A DNA stretch of 64,000 bases from Sulfuricella sp. (GTDB taxonomy: Bacteria; Pseudomonadota; Gammaproteobacteria; Burkholderiales; Sulfuricellaceae). A program made the translations under genes and the position numbers. Shown here piece by piece: positions 33,972 to 43,603 of the stretch (position 1 is its first letter; the number at the start of each line of letters is the position of its first letter). Location of the stretch: contig JBAZID010000001.1 in the NCBI GenBank assembly GCA_041651995.1, positions 903,706 to 967,705 of the forward strand, read 5' to 3'. The notes under the pieces were generated by a model, which did no database searches, was not told where the DNA came from, and worked only from the letters and a program-made list of their open reading frames with translations.

Positions 33972-34474
33972 TACATGGTCTCGCGCTGCAGCTTCTGCAG
34001 CTTTATCTTGATCCGTGTCTGTTTCAGGCGAGAAAGGTGTTCAACAAAAACTTTCCCCTCGAGGTGGTCAATTTCATGTTGAATGCATACCGCCAGCAGC
34101 CCATCGGCATGAAGCGTGAATGACTTCCCGTTACGATCAAGCGCCTCTACCGTGATACGCTCGGCACGGGTAACTTTTTCGTAAATGCCAGGAACGGACA
34201 AACATCCCTCCTCGCGCTCGCCAGCACCGTCAAGCGCAATAATCCTTGGATTGATGAGCACCATTAGCTTGTCATGGGATTCGGAAATGTCGACCACAAT
34301 GACCCGCTTGTGCACATTCACCTGGGTAGCGGCCAGGCCAATTCCCGGCGCGGCGTACATGGTCTGCGCCATATCGTCGATCAATTTACGGATTTCCGCA
34401 TTAACTTCCTTGACCGGGGAGGCGACCGTATGCAGCCGTTGATCAGGGTAATGCAGGATCGATAAAAGGGCCAT
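33971..34474 (-). CDS. def: Peptide deformylase
   Basis: A 167-residue metalloenzyme removing the formyl group from new proteins. The three family motifs are intact: PGIGLAATQV, EEGCLSVP with the Cys metal ligand, and QHEIDHLEG with both His ligands and catalytic Glu. Paired with fmt in the common def-fmt operon. The 134 bases upstream, shared with the divergent LysM gene, show nothing beyond AT-rich sequence. Confidence 0.97.
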   Translation of the reverse strand: MALLSILHYPDQRLHTVASPVKEVNAEIRKLIDDMAQTMYAAPGIGLAATQVNVHKRVIVVDISESHDKLMVLINPRIIALDGAGEREEGCLSVPGIYEKVTRAERITVEALDRNGKSFTLHADGLLAVCIQHEIDHLEGKVFVEHLSRLKQTRIKIKLQKLQRETM

Positions 34475-34608
34475 AATTGCTTGCCTATTTAATTAATTAC
34501 ATGCAGAATTTAATTTAAAACCTAAGTCCGGCCAGACGGGTTGGCCGATACACAGAACTTCTGAATATAGCAAAGCAGAAAAGTTCTTCACCAGAGCGAG
34601 GCGCCCCT

Positions 34609-35895
34609 ATGCGTAAGCCGATCATTATAGCTGTGCTTTCCTTTTCCGGCTTGATTTCCTCCTTGGCAGGAGCGGACGATATCAAGTTGCAGGACAACCC
34701 ACCCCAACAGCATGTGGTGGTGAAAGGCGATACTCTGTGGGGGATATCCTCAAAATTCCTCAAAGACCCATGGCGTTGGCCACAAGTGTGGCAAATGAAT
34801 CGTGAACAGATAAAAAACCCTCATCTGATATACCCCGGTGATGTGGTAGTGCTCGACATGCAGGGTGGATCGCCAAGATTGCGATTGGTCAAGGGCGAAC
34901 GAATCGTCAAGCTGAGCCCTCAAGCCCGCGCCGAAGCGCTTGATGCCCAGGGCGTGCAGTCAATTCCTCTCTCTGCCATCGGCCCTTTCCTGACCAAGCC
35001 ATTGATTATCGAGGAAGGTGATCTGGATAATGTGCCTTACATCGTTGGCACAGATGAAGACCGGGTCATCATGGGTCTCGGGGATCGCGTCTACGCCGCC
35101 AATGCCAAGGACCGCGGCATCAAGGACTGGAGCATTTTCCGCCAGGGCAAATTGCTCCATGACCCAGTCAGCAAACAACCGATGGGGTATGAAGGCGAGT
35201 ATGTTGGTGAAGCCAGGGCCCTTAATGGCAGCAAAGATAATTTGATGGAACTTCAGATCACGCGCTCGGTGCAGGAAGTCCGCCGCGATGACCGCCTGGT
35301 ACCCAGCATCAACAACGGTGAGCTCAAATACGTCCCGCACGCCCCGGAGCAGGTGGTCAATGGCCAGATTATCTCCGCCTATGGCGCCATTTCGGATGCC
35401 GGCAAATATGGCACGGTGTTGATAAACAAGGGCCACAAGGACGGCATGGAAGCTGGACATGTACTTGCCTTGTATAGCAAGGGACGCACCGTTGCAGGGA
35501 AGCCAGGCGAAACACGCAAAAACGCTTGGCGTTACATGGACAAAGAGTGCTTGAAACCAGGGAAAACCATCAGCTACGACCAGTTTTATGATCCCAAGGA
35601 TACACTCGAGCCCTGCGCAAATGAGCCAGCTGCCGAGACACCAAGCAAGGAAATCGTCTATTCCGATATTGGCTGCCTGAAACCTGGTGCAAAAATCAGC
35701 TTTGACCAGTTCTTTAACCCCAAAGAAGTTTACAAGCTGCACTGCCGCTCCGGCAGCGCTGAGGACGAGATCTCCCTGCCTGATACGCGCACAGGTTTGA
35801 TTTTTGTCTACCGCGTATTTGACCGCGTTTCATACGCGCTGGTCATGAGCGCCAATCGCCCGGTTTATCTGCTGGACGTTGTCAAAAATCCTTGA
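34609..35895 (+). CDS. LysM-domain exported protein
   Basis: A 428-residue protein with an N-terminal signal peptide (IIIAVLSFSGLISSLAGA) and one LysM peptidoglycan-binding domain near residues 37-85 (HVVVKGDTLWGISSKFLKDPWRWPQVW...IYPGDVVVL). The rest is a family-specific region of unknown function. Near residues 314-385 two similar stretches occur, each C-L-K-P-G-x-x-I-S-[YF]-D-Q-F-[YF]-[DN]-P-K-[DE] with a second Cys later. It precedes dprA as in many betaproteobacteria, and its TGA overlaps the dprA TTG. Confidence 0.88.
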   Translation: MRKPIIIAVLSFSGLISSLAGADDIKLQDNPPQQHVVVKGDTLWGISSKFLKDPWRWPQVWQMNREQIKNPHLIYPGDVVVLDMQGGSPRLRLVKGERIVKLSPQARAEALDAQGVQSIPLSAIGPFLTKPLIIEEGDLDNVPYIVGTDEDRVIMGLGDRVYAANAKDRGIKDWSIFRQGKLLHDPVSKQPMGYEGEYVGEARALNGSKDNLMELQITRSVQEVRRDDRLVPSINNGELKYVPHAPEQVVNGQIISAYGAISDAGKYGTVLINKGHKDGMEAGHVLALYSKGRTVAGKPGETRKNAWRYMDKECLKPGKTISYDQFYDPKDTLEPCANEPAAETPSKEIVYSDIGCLKPGAKISFDQFFNPKEVYKLHCRSGSAEDEISLPDTRTGLIFVYRVFDRVSYALVMSANRPVYLLDVVKNP

Positions 35896-37001
35896 TTGAC
35901 AAGCAACATGAGCTTTGCCTGTGGGTCGCCCTGAGCCAGATTCATGGCCTGGGCGGGGAAAGCTACCGGCGTCTGCTGCAGTCCTTTGGCGAGCCAGAAC
36001 ACATTTTCGCCGCCGGCTATGCCGCCCTGGAGAATGCCGTACGCGCGCCTGTCGCCCGCCTCATCAGCGCCGGACCCGATCTCGAAGCGCTCACTCCGAC
36101 ACTGAAATGGCTTGAAGATCCGCTTAATCACATCGTCACCCTGGCAGATACGGACTACCCCAGAGCCTTGCTGGAAGTTCCCGACCCGCCACCACTGCTT
36201 TACGTCAAAGGCCAGCGCCAATATCTCAACTTTCCGGCACTGGCTATCGTCGGAAGCCGCAACGCCACACCGCAAGGGCTCACCAATGCGGAAGATTTTG
36301 CTCACCTTCTGAGCGACCACGGCTTGTGTATTGTCAGCGGGATGGCTCTGGGCATTGATGGCGCAGCCCACCGTGGTGGAATGCGGGGCCAGGCAAGCAG
36401 CATTGCTGTAGTCGGCACAGGACTGGATATCGTTTATCCCGCCCGCCACCGAGGGCTGGCGCACGAACTGGCACAGAAAGGCGCGCTGGTGTCAGAGTTT
36501 CCGCTAGGCACACCGTCCAAAGCCCAGAACTTCCCTCGTCGCAACCGCCTGATCAGCGGGCTTTCGCGTGGCTGCCTGGTGGTCGAAGCCGCGCTCCGGA
36601 GCGGTTCCTTGATCACTGCACGGCTGGCAGCAGAACAGGGACGGGAGGTTTTTGCCATTCCTGGCTCCATTCATTCTCCTCTGGCAAAAGGCTGCCACCA
36701 CCTGATAAAACAGGGGGCCAAACTGGTTGAAAGTGCGCAGGATATTCTGGATGAACTCGGTTACCCCTCTGTTGTTGCTTCCGCTTCCACCAGCATGCCC
36801 ATTCCCGCATCCCTGAGCAAAAATGAAACCCTGCTGATGCAGTGCCTCGGCTTTGACCCGACCGGAATAGACGCACTGGTCGGCTGTAGCGGCTTGACGA
36901 GTGATAGCGTTTGCGCCATTCTGTTAACCATGGAATTGGCTGGTTATGTAACCAGCCTGCCGGGCGGTCTTTACCAGCGCAGTGGAAAGTTTAAAAGCTA
37001 A
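35892..37001 (+). CDS. dprA: DNA-processing protein DprA
   Basis: A 369-residue protein that loads RecA on incoming single-stranded DNA during natural transformation. SAM-like helical N-terminus, then the Rossmann domain with VGSRNATPQG, SGMALGIDGAAHRGGM, AVVGTGLDIVYPARH and FPRRNRLISGLS, and a C-terminal winged helix (GIDALVGCSGLTSDSVCAILLTMELAGYV). The start is a TTG overlapping the LysM stop (TTGA), suggesting coupling; no later ATG keeps the N-terminus. It implies at least some potential for DNA uptake, though DprA alone does not prove competence. Confidence 0.94.
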   Translation: MIDKQHELCLWVALSQIHGLGGESYRRLLQSFGEPEHIFAAGYAALENAVRAPVARLISAGPDLEALTPTLKWLEDPLNHIVTLADTDYPRALLEVPDPPPLLYVKGQRQYLNFPALAIVGSRNATPQGLTNAEDFAHLLSDHGLCIVSGMALGIDGAAHRGGMRGQASSIAVVGTGLDIVYPARHRGLAHELAQKGALVSEFPLGTPSKAQNFPRRNRLISGLSRGCLVVEAALRSGSLITARLAAEQGREVFAIPGSIHSPLAKGCHHLIKQGAKLVESAQDILDELGYPSVVASASTSMPIPASLSKNETLLMQCLGFDPTGIDALVGCSGLTSDSVCAILLTMELAGYVTSLPGGLYQRSGKFKS

Positions 37002-37012
37002 GCCAATTAATA

Positions 37013-37471
37013 ATGTTCGATATCCTCGTTTATTTATTCGAAAATTATTTCGAAGCCAACCTTCATCCTGACCAGGGAACGCTGGAGAAGGAACTGTCGG
37101 CTGCGGGTTTCGACAGCTCTGAAATCAATCTCGCATTCGACTGGCTCAACGGACTGGACAAGCTTTCCAACGCACCCTATCCAGAAAGCCTTGTAAGCAG
37201 TACATCTACACGTATTTACGCGGACCTGGAAATCGAAAAAATCGATACCGAGAGCCGTGGTTTTCTGTCTTTCCTTGAAGTCTCCAACATCATTAATCCG
37301 GTTCAGCGTGAATGGGTGATAGACCGCATTCTTGCGCTGAATGATCGTGATGTGAATATAGAGCAAGTCAAATGGACCGTTTTGATTGTTCTGTGGAGCC
37401 AGGGCCAAGCCGAAGATTATCTCTTCATGGAAGACTTGCTGTTCGGCGATAGTTCGTCGCAAATGCACTGA
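37013..37471 (+). CDS. smg: Smg family protein (DUF494)
   Basis: A 152-residue acidic soluble protein starting MFDILVYLFENYF, diagnostic of the Smg/DUF494 family. Residues 75-150 include the conserved SRGFLSFLEVSNIINPVQREWVIDRILAL and a C-terminal VKWTVLIVLWSQG. The function is unknown; the gene is fixed between dprA and topA in beta- and gammaproteobacteria. It starts 12 bases after dprA. Confidence 0.94.
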   Translation: MFDILVYLFENYFEANLHPDQGTLEKELSAAGFDSSEINLAFDWLNGLDKLSNAPYPESLVSSTSTRIYADLEIEKIDTESRGFLSFLEVSNIINPVQREWVIDRILALNDRDVNIEQVKWTVLIVLWSQGQAEDYLFMEDLLFGDSSSQMH

Positions 37472-37525
37472 TCCACTCAACCCTTTCCAGCCGCCAATCA
37501 TCTTCGGCGCCACCAAATATCGTTT

Positions 37526-39802
37526 ATGCCATCCTCCCTGCTGATTGTTGAATCCCCATCCAAAGCCAAAACCCTGAAGAAATATCTGGGCAAGGATTTT
37601 GAAATCCTAGCCTCATATGGGCACGTACGCGATCTGGTGCCCAAGCAGGGCGCCGTGGATACCGCTCACGACTTCACCATGAAATACGAGCTTATCGCAC
37701 GCAACAGCAAGCACGTGGATGCCATTGCCAAAGCCGTTAAGGAAGCCGACACCATCTACCTCGCAACCGACCCGGACCGCGAGGGGGAGGCAATTGCCTG
37801 GCATCTGGCAGAAATACTGAAATCCAAGAAGCTGCTCAAGAACAAAACCTTGAAGCGCGTGGTATTCCATGAAATCACGCAATCTGCTGTGCAGGCTGCC
37901 GTTGCTGAGCCGCGCGAAATCGAGATGAACATGGTCAACGCGCAACAAGCCCGGCGCGCACTGGACTATCTGGTTGGTTTCAATCTCTCCCCACTGCTCT
38001 GGCGCAAGATTCGTCGTGGCCTCTCTGCAGGCAGGGTACAAAGCCCGGCATTGCGCCTGATTGTCGAGCGCGAGCTTGAAATCGAGAAGTTTCAGACGCA
38101 GGAATACTGGAGTATTCATCTCGACAGCCACAAGGGCCGGCAAAAATTCAACGCCAAACTGTTTCAGTACCAAGGCGAGAAACTGACTCAATTTAGCGTC
38201 AACAACGATGCGCAACACGCAGCCATCGTTGCGGGATTGCTACAGGCGGGCGGAGACAAAGCCACCGTCACTCAGGTCGAGAAGAAACGCAAACAACGCG
38301 TGGCTGCTGCCCCCTTTACCACCTCTACACTGCAACAGGAAGCGGTACGCAAGCTCGGGTTTACCACTGACCGCGCCATGAAAGTAGCGCAACAACTGTA
38401 TGAGGGCATCGATATCGGCGGAGAAACCACCGGCCTGATTACCTATATGCGTACCGACTCGGTCAACCTGGCACAAGAGGCTATTGAAGAAATTCGCACT
38501 TATATCTCCAGTAATTTTGACGCCGACTATCTGCCAAAAACCGCGCTAAGCTATAAAAACAAATCCAAAAATGCCCAGGAAGCACACGAAGCGATTCGCC
38601 CTACATCTATCCTGCGCTCTCCACAGGAAGTTCGACAGTACCTCAGTGCAGAGCAGATCAAACTTTATGAAATGATCTGGAAACGTACTCTTGCCTGTCA
38701 GATGAGTGCAGCAAAATTCGATACAGTCAGTCTGGATCTGGCCGTTGGCGGCGATGAAAACCTGTTCCGCGCCACCGGGCAAACCATGGTTTTTCCCGGC
38801 TACATTGCGGTCTATCAGGAAGACCAGGACGATAGTGAAGAAGAGAGTGAAAGCAAATTGCCCCCCCTTGAGAAAGGGGAACAGGTTGCAATAGACCAGA
38901 TTTCCGGCGAGCAGCACTTTACCCAGCCTCCACCGCGTTATTCAGAAGCCAGCCTGGTCAAGGCGCTAGAGGAACATGGCATCGGCCGTCCTTCGACTTA
39001 TGCCAGTATTATCAGCACCCTGCAGGCCAGGGAATACGCATTGCTGGACAAGAAACGTTTTTATCCAACCGATGTGGGCAGAGTGGTCAATAAGTTTCTT
39101 ACCGAGCACTTTACTCGCTATGTAAATTACGACTTCACCGCACAACTGGAAGATGAGCTTGACCTGATTTCCACCGGTAAACGTGAATGGATTCCTGTGC
39201 TGGACTCATTCTGGAAGGACTTCAGCCAGCAACTTGAACAGAAAAAAGATGTGGATCGTCCTGGCGTTGAAATACTCGATGAAGCCTGCCCAAAATGTGG
39301 CAAGCCATTAACCGCGCGATTGGGGAAGCGCGGAAAATTCATCGGCTGTTCGGCTTATCCGGAATGTGATTACACCCGCAATATCGACGGTGACGCCGGG
39401 GAATCCACCCAGCCCGTCATCGTGGAAGGGCGTGTGTGCCCGCAATGCAGCAGCGAACTGGTCATCAAGGCCGGACCTTATGGCAAATTCATCGGTTGCA
39501 CCAGTTATCCAAAATGCAAGTTTATAGAACCTCTGGAAAAACCCAAGGATACAGGTGTCTCTTGCCCTGAATGCAAGGAAGGCGCGCTGATCGAGCGCAA
39601 GAGCCGTTATGGCAAGCTGTTCTATTCGTGCAACAGCTATCCGAAATGTAAGTACGCCACCTGGAATCCACCTGTCAACGAGCCCTGCCCAAAATGTGGT
39701 TGGCCCATCCTGACCATCAAAATCACTAAACGCAGAGGCACAGAGAAAGTGTGCCCTCAAAAAGAATGTGGTTTTGTTGAACAGATCGCTGCTGCAGAAT
39801 AA
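37526..39802 (+). CDS. topA: DNA topoisomerase I
   Basis: A 758-residue type IA topoisomerase relaxing negative supercoils. The Toprim domain starts LLIVESPSKAKTLKKYLG and has DPDREGEAIAWHLAE; the catalytic Tyr is in GLITYMRTDSVNL near residue 310. Four C-terminal Cys4 zinc ribbons follow (near residues 590, 640, 685 and 725). It lacks the long extra C-terminal ribbons of the 865-residue E. coli enzyme. It is transcribed with smg and dprA and ends at a terminator shared with gyrB, the opposing supercoiling enzyme. Confidence 0.97.
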   Translation: MPSSLLIVESPSKAKTLKKYLGKDFEILASYGHVRDLVPKQGAVDTAHDFTMKYELIARNSKHVDAIAKAVKEADTIYLATDPDREGEAIAWHLAEILKSKKLLKNKTLKRVVFHEITQSAVQAAVAEPREIEMNMVNAQQARRALDYLVGFNLSPLLWRKIRRGLSAGRVQSPALRLIVERELEIEKFQTQEYWSIHLDSHKGRQKFNAKLFQYQGEKLTQFSVNNDAQHAAIVAGLLQAGGDKATVTQVEKKRKQRVAAAPFTTSTLQQEAVRKLGFTTDRAMKVAQQLYEGIDIGGETTGLITYMRTDSVNLAQEAIEEIRTYISSNFDADYLPKTALSYKNKSKNAQEAHEAIRPTSILRSPQEVRQYLSAEQIKLYEMIWKRTLACQMSAAKFDTVSLDLAVGGDENLFRATGQTMVFPGYIAVYQEDQDDSEEESESKLPPLEKGEQVAIDQISGEQHFTQPPPRYSEASLVKALEEHGIGRPSTYASIISTLQAREYALLDKKRFYPTDVGRVVNKFLTEHFTRYVNYDFTAQLEDELDLISTGKREWIPVLDSFWKDFSQQLEQKKDVDRPGVEILDEACPKCGKPLTARLGKRGKFIGCSAYPECDYTRNIDGDAGESTQPVIVEGRVCPQCSSELVIKAGPYGKFIGCTSYPKCKFIEPLEKPKDTGVSCPECKEGALIERKSRYGKLFYSCNSYPKCKYATWNPPVNEPCPKCGWPILTIKITKRRGTEKVCPQKECGFVEQIAAAE

Positions 39803-39809
39803 CCGCTTG

Positions 39810-39843
39810 AATAATTAAGGCTCCTTTCGGAGCCTTAATTATT
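39810..39843. terminator. Bidirectional terminator between topA and gyrB
   Basis: A perfect 15-bp stem (39810-39824 with 39829-39843) with a TTTC loop has A-rich and T-rich flanks on both sides. It stands between the convergent topA and gyrB stops and should work in both directions. Confidence 0.92.
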
Positions 39844-39862
39844 TGCCATTCCTGCGACCACT

Positions 39863-42253
39863 CTAAATATCGATATTTCGTGCGATCAGTGCGTTTGATT
39901 CAATAAATGCACGACGCGGCTCGACCTGGTCTCCCATTAACGTGGTAAAAATCTCGTCCGCTCCAATGGCATCTTCTATCTGTACTTTTAGCAAGCGCCG
40001 CACATTTGGATCCATGGTCGTTTCCCACAGTTGCTCCGGGTTCATTTCCCCCAAGCCTTTATAACGCTGGACCGACATACCCTGCTTGACTTGGCTCAGA
40101 AGCCAGTCAAGAGCCTCTTTGAACTCTGTAACGGCTTGCTTTTGTTCTCCTCGCTGAACAAATGCGCCTTTGCCAAATAAATCGTGTAAGACCTGACCCG
40201 TTTTTCTCAACTGAACATAGTCCCCACTTTCAACAAAATTCTGGTCTATCTGGCTAGTGAGCCTATTGCCGTGAACTTGTTTCTGTACAACCAATCGGTA
40301 ACTTTCCGTACGATCATCGTACTGGCTGGTCACTTGGTATTCTGCGCCTGGTATTAACTCGGACAACAAGCGCGCGCTTTTAGCTGCGGACTCCGGCGTT
40401 GAAAGATCCAGTACAATATTCTTGAGCAGTGCCTGTAATATTTCACGATCAATTACTCTAGATAAACGATCGATTACTGCTTCTGCAAGCAAATATTCCT
40501 TGGAAATTTCTTCAAAAGCCTCTTTGCTCAGCGGCTCTTTACCTGCTTCCGTCACCAGCTTTGCATCTTCCATCGCCTTTTGCAGCAGATATTGCTTTAA
40601 TTCGTGTTCATCCTTTATATAGCGCTCCTGTTTGCCATGCTTGACTTTGTAAAGCGGCGGCTGCGCGATATAAATATGTCCGCGTTCAACAAGTTCTGGC
40701 ATCTGCCGGTAAAAAAATGTCAGCAGCAACGTCCGTATATGTGACCCGTCCACATCAGCGTCCGTCATGATAATAATGCGGTGGTAACGAAGCTTGTCCG
40801 GATTGTACTCATCCTTGCCAATACTGGTTCCCAATGCCGTAATCAGGGTTGCAATTTCCTGGGATGAAATAAGGCGGTCAAAACGCGCCCTCTCTACATT
40901 GAGTATTTTTCCCTTGAGGGGAAGAATGGCCTGAAATTTACGATCCCTGCCCTGCTTTGCCGAACCGCCTGCAGAATCGCCCTCTACCAGGTAGAGTTCC
41001 GATTGTGAAGGATCTTTTTCCTGACAATCAGCCAGCTTTCCCGGCAAACCCATACTATCCAGCACACCCTTTCGACGTGTCATGTCGCGAGCTTTTCGAG
41101 CTGCCTCACGTGCGCGTGCTGCTTCGACGATTTTTCCAGTAATAATCTTCGCATCCGCAGGATTCTCTAGCAGGAATTCCGACAGTTTAGCCGATACGAT
41201 TTCCTGAACTACCGGCAATACTTCACTGGATACGAGTTTATCTTTGGTCTGGGATGAAAATTTCGGCTCAAACACTTTCACCGAAAGCACACAGGTGAGT
41301 CCTTCCCGCATATCGTCACCGGAAGTATCTACCTTCGCTTTTTTAGCGATTTCATTCTGTTCAATATAATTATTCAGTGTCCGGGTTAATGCCGAGCGTA
41401 AACCCGTTAAATGAGATCCCCCATCGCGCTGCGGAATATTGTTAGTAAAACACTGGACCGTTTCGGCATAGGAGTCATTCCATTGCATCGCAACTTCAAC
41501 AGTTACGCCATCTTTTTCACCTATCGCATGGAAAACCTTGGGATGCAGCACCGTTTTCGTTCGGTTTATATATTCGACAAACCCTTTGGCTCCACCGCTA
41601 AAGGCAAAATTTTCGCTTCTTCCATCTCTCTGGTCGAATAGCTCGATTTTGACACCATTGTTCAGAAATGATAATTCACGTAAACGCTTGGCGAGTATTT
41701 CGTAGTGAAACTCTATTTTTCCAAAAGTCTCCAAGCTAGCCATAAAATGAACTTCCGTCCCGCGTCGTTCTGTCTCTCCGGTCAGCTTCAACGGAGATAC
41801 AGCATTACCGTGCCGGAATTCCATTTGATGCACTTTTCCATCACGCCATATTCTGAGTTTCAGCCATTCCGATAAGGCATTGACGACTGAAACGCCAACG
41901 CCATGCAAACCGCCCGATACTTTGTATGAATTAGCATCAAATTTTCCACCGGCATGTAATTCTGTCATCACAATTTCGGCTGCCGAGCGTTTTAAATCAT
42001 CATCTTCCTTGATGCTGGTGGGTATTCCCCTGCCATTGTCCACAACACTGATCGAACTGTCAGCATGAATAGTGATCTGAATATCGTCGCAATAATTTGC
42101 CAGCGCTTCGTCAATGGCATTATCGACAACTTCAAAAACCATGTGGTGCAGGCCGGTACCATCACTGGTATCGCCAATATACATGCCCGGGCGTTTGCGG
42201 ACAGCATCCAGGCCTTTAAGAATCTTGATGCTGTCAGAATTATATTCGCTCAT
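39863..42253 (-). CDS. gyrB: DNA gyrase subunit B
   Basis: A 796-residue ATPase subunit of gyrase. GHKL motifs: VVDNAIDEALA, VVDNGRGIPT, GGLHGVGVSVVNALS. The Toprim region holds EGDSAGGSAKQGRDR and DADVDGSHIRTLLLTFFYR. The C-terminal QRYKGLGEMNPEQLWETTMDP is typical. Length is normal for the group. The upstream 54 bases before dnaN hold a strong parS-like site. Base composition is visibly richer in A/T than the flanking genes. Confidence 0.98.
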   Translation of the reverse strand: MSEYNSDSIKILKGLDAVRKRPGMYIGDTSDGTGLHHMVFEVVDNAIDEALANYCDDIQITIHADSSISVVDNGRGIPTSIKEDDDLKRSAAEIVMTELHAGGKFDANSYKVSGGLHGVGVSVVNALSEWLKLRIWRDGKVHQMEFRHGNAVSPLKLTGETERRGTEVHFMASLETFGKIEFHYEILAKRLRELSFLNNGVKIELFDQRDGRSENFAFSGGAKGFVEYINRTKTVLHPKVFHAIGEKDGVTVEVAMQWNDSYAETVQCFTNNIPQRDGGSHLTGLRSALTRTLNNYIEQNEIAKKAKVDTSGDDMREGLTCVLSVKVFEPKFSSQTKDKLVSSEVLPVVQEIVSAKLSEFLLENPADAKIITGKIVEAARAREAARKARDMTRRKGVLDSMGLPGKLADCQEKDPSQSELYLVEGDSAGGSAKQGRDRKFQAILPLKGKILNVERARFDRLISSQEIATLITALGTSIGKDEYNPDKLRYHRIIIMTDADVDGSHIRTLLLTFFYRQMPELVERGHIYIAQPPLYKVKHGKQERYIKDEHELKQYLLQKAMEDAKLVTEAGKEPLSKEAFEEISKEYLLAEAVIDRLSRVIDREILQALLKNIVLDLSTPESAAKSARLLSELIPGAEYQVTSQYDDRTESYRLVVQKQVHGNRLTSQIDQNFVESGDYVQLRKTGQVLHDLFGKGAFVQRGEQKQAVTEFKEALDWLLSQVKQGMSVQRYKGLGEMNPEQLWETTMDPNVRRLLKVQIEDAIGADEIFTTLMGDQVEPRRAFIESNALIARNIDI

Positions 42254-42265
42254 TCTTTTCCCTTG

Positions 42266-42281
42266 GGTTTCACGTGAAACA
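42266..42281 (+). promoter_or_regulatory. parS site between gyrB and dnaN
   Basis: GGTTTCACGTGAAACA has the perfect 14-bp core dyad GTTTCACGTGAAAC and misses the consensus only at the first base. It lies just upstream of the gyrB start, between gyrB and dnaN. Confidence 0.85.
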
Positions 42282-42307
42282 GTAATTCGTTTTGTACATG
42301 AATCATG

Positions 42308-43414
42308 TTAAATACGCATCGGCATGACGACATATTTGAACCTGTCATCACCAGGAATCGTAATCAGACAACTACTGTTTGCATCCCCAAAAGAACAGTC
42401 AACTTCCGTGGTATTTATATTGTTCAGCACGTCCAGCAAATAGGTAACGTTAAACCCAATATCCAACGGCTCGTTGACATAGTCGATTTCCAGTTCTTCT
42501 TCTGCTTCTTCTTGCTCTGTATTATTACAAATCACCCGCATACTATTCTGTGTTAGCACCATGCGCACGCCACGAAACTTTTCGTTGGACAGAATAGATG
42601 CTCGCTGCATGGCATGAAGCAGCGTCAACCGATCCAGTACAACATGATTTGTATAATGTGAAGGGATTACCTTGTTGTAGTCTGGAAATTTCCCTTCGAT
42701 TATTTTCGACACCAGATTGATATTTCCGAATGTGAAAGTAACCAGGTTTTTTCCGAGACTAATTTTTACTTCACCTTCCGTATCACCGAGCAATTTGATC
42801 AGCTCAGTAACAGTCTTGCGCGGAAGAATCGCTTCTGCTGTCTGGCTTACTGTTTCCAAACTCATGCTGGCAAGACTCAATCTGTGCCCGTCCGTAGCAA
42901 CCACTTTTACAAACCCGGGCTCCAATACCATCAATAAGCCATTTAGGTAATAACGAATATCTTGTTGTGCCATGGCATATTGCACCTGATTCAACAACTG
43001 CTTGAGCATGGACTGGGATATTGAAATTTCTGAAACAAACTCGTCCGACAAGGCTAAGTGAGGAAAATCTTCTGCAGGTAAAGTTTGCAGGTTGAACTGA
43101 CTTTTGCCCGCTCTTAATTGCAACCGGCTTTCTTTGCTGGTAAACGATATTTCAGAATTTTCAGGAAGCGCCCTCACGATATCCTGTAATTTTTTTGCAG
43201 AAACCGTAATTGCAGAATCGTTATTCTCGTGCTTATTTTCGAGCATCGCAGTAATTTGAATTTCCAGATCAGTAGCGATAAAGGCAATATCCTGATTTCC
43301 AATTTGAATCAGTACATTAGACAATATTGGAAGCGTATGACGTCGTTCAACGATGCCCGCTACGGACTGCAATGGCCTGAGAAACTCTTCCTTGTTGATT
43401 TTCATTAATAACAT
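42308..43414 (-). CDS. dnaN: DNA polymerase III beta sliding clamp
   Basis: A 368-residue ring-forming clamp with three similar domains. N-terminal MKINKEEFLRPLQSVAGIVERRHTLPILSNVLI and C-terminal CLITIPGDDRFKYVVMPMRI are typical. There are two ATGs: 43414 has AAGG seven bases upstream and is annotated; 43405, where most family members begin, would remove three residues. Between dnaA and gyrB as usual. Confidence 0.97.
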   Translation of the reverse strand: MLLMKINKEEFLRPLQSVAGIVERRHTLPILSNVLIQIGNQDIAFIATDLEIQITAMLENKHENNDSAITVSAKKLQDIVRALPENSEISFTSKESRLQLRAGKSQFNLQTLPAEDFPHLALSDEFVSEISISQSMLKQLLNQVQYAMAQQDIRYYLNGLLMVLEPGFVKVVATDGHRLSLASMSLETVSQTAEAILPRKTVTELIKLLGDTEGEVKISLGKNLVTFTFGNINLVSKIIEGKFPDYNKVIPSHYTNHVVLDRLTLLHAMQRASILSNEKFRGVRMVLTQNSMRVICNNTEQEEAEEELEIDYVNEPLDIGFNVTYLLDVLNNINTTEVDCSFGDANSSCLITIPGDDRFKYVVMPMRI

Positions 43415-43603
43415 ATATATACCTTGATACTAATAGATAATGTGCGCGTGAATTTTGTATAACTAAATAAATACTATAATTTTCAATAAGATAATCTACA
43501 TGTCAGTGTCTGTATAATTCATTGCATGGCTTGTGGATGATTTGTGGATGAATTTTAAACTTAGGCAATTTTCCGCTTTATCCCCAATTCATACATATTT
43601 TGT
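43415..43603. other. Probable origin of replication (oriC) between dnaN and dnaA
   Basis: The 189-base gap is very A/T-rich in its dnaN half (43415-43530), a candidate unwinding element. Its dnaA half holds two DnaA-box-like TGTGGATGA at 43532-43540 and 43543-43551 in an 11-base tandem repeat, and TTATCCCCA at 43578-43586, each one change from TTATCCACA. A perfect TTATCCACA lies on the other side of dnaA (45037). The site is assigned by position and boxes; GC skew was not computed. Confidence 0.65.

Noticed and set aside
34475..34608. Possible regulatory RNA or small gene between def and the LysM gene
   Set aside because: No reading frame, hairpin with T-run or known motif is visible; it is just A/T-rich divergent promoter space.
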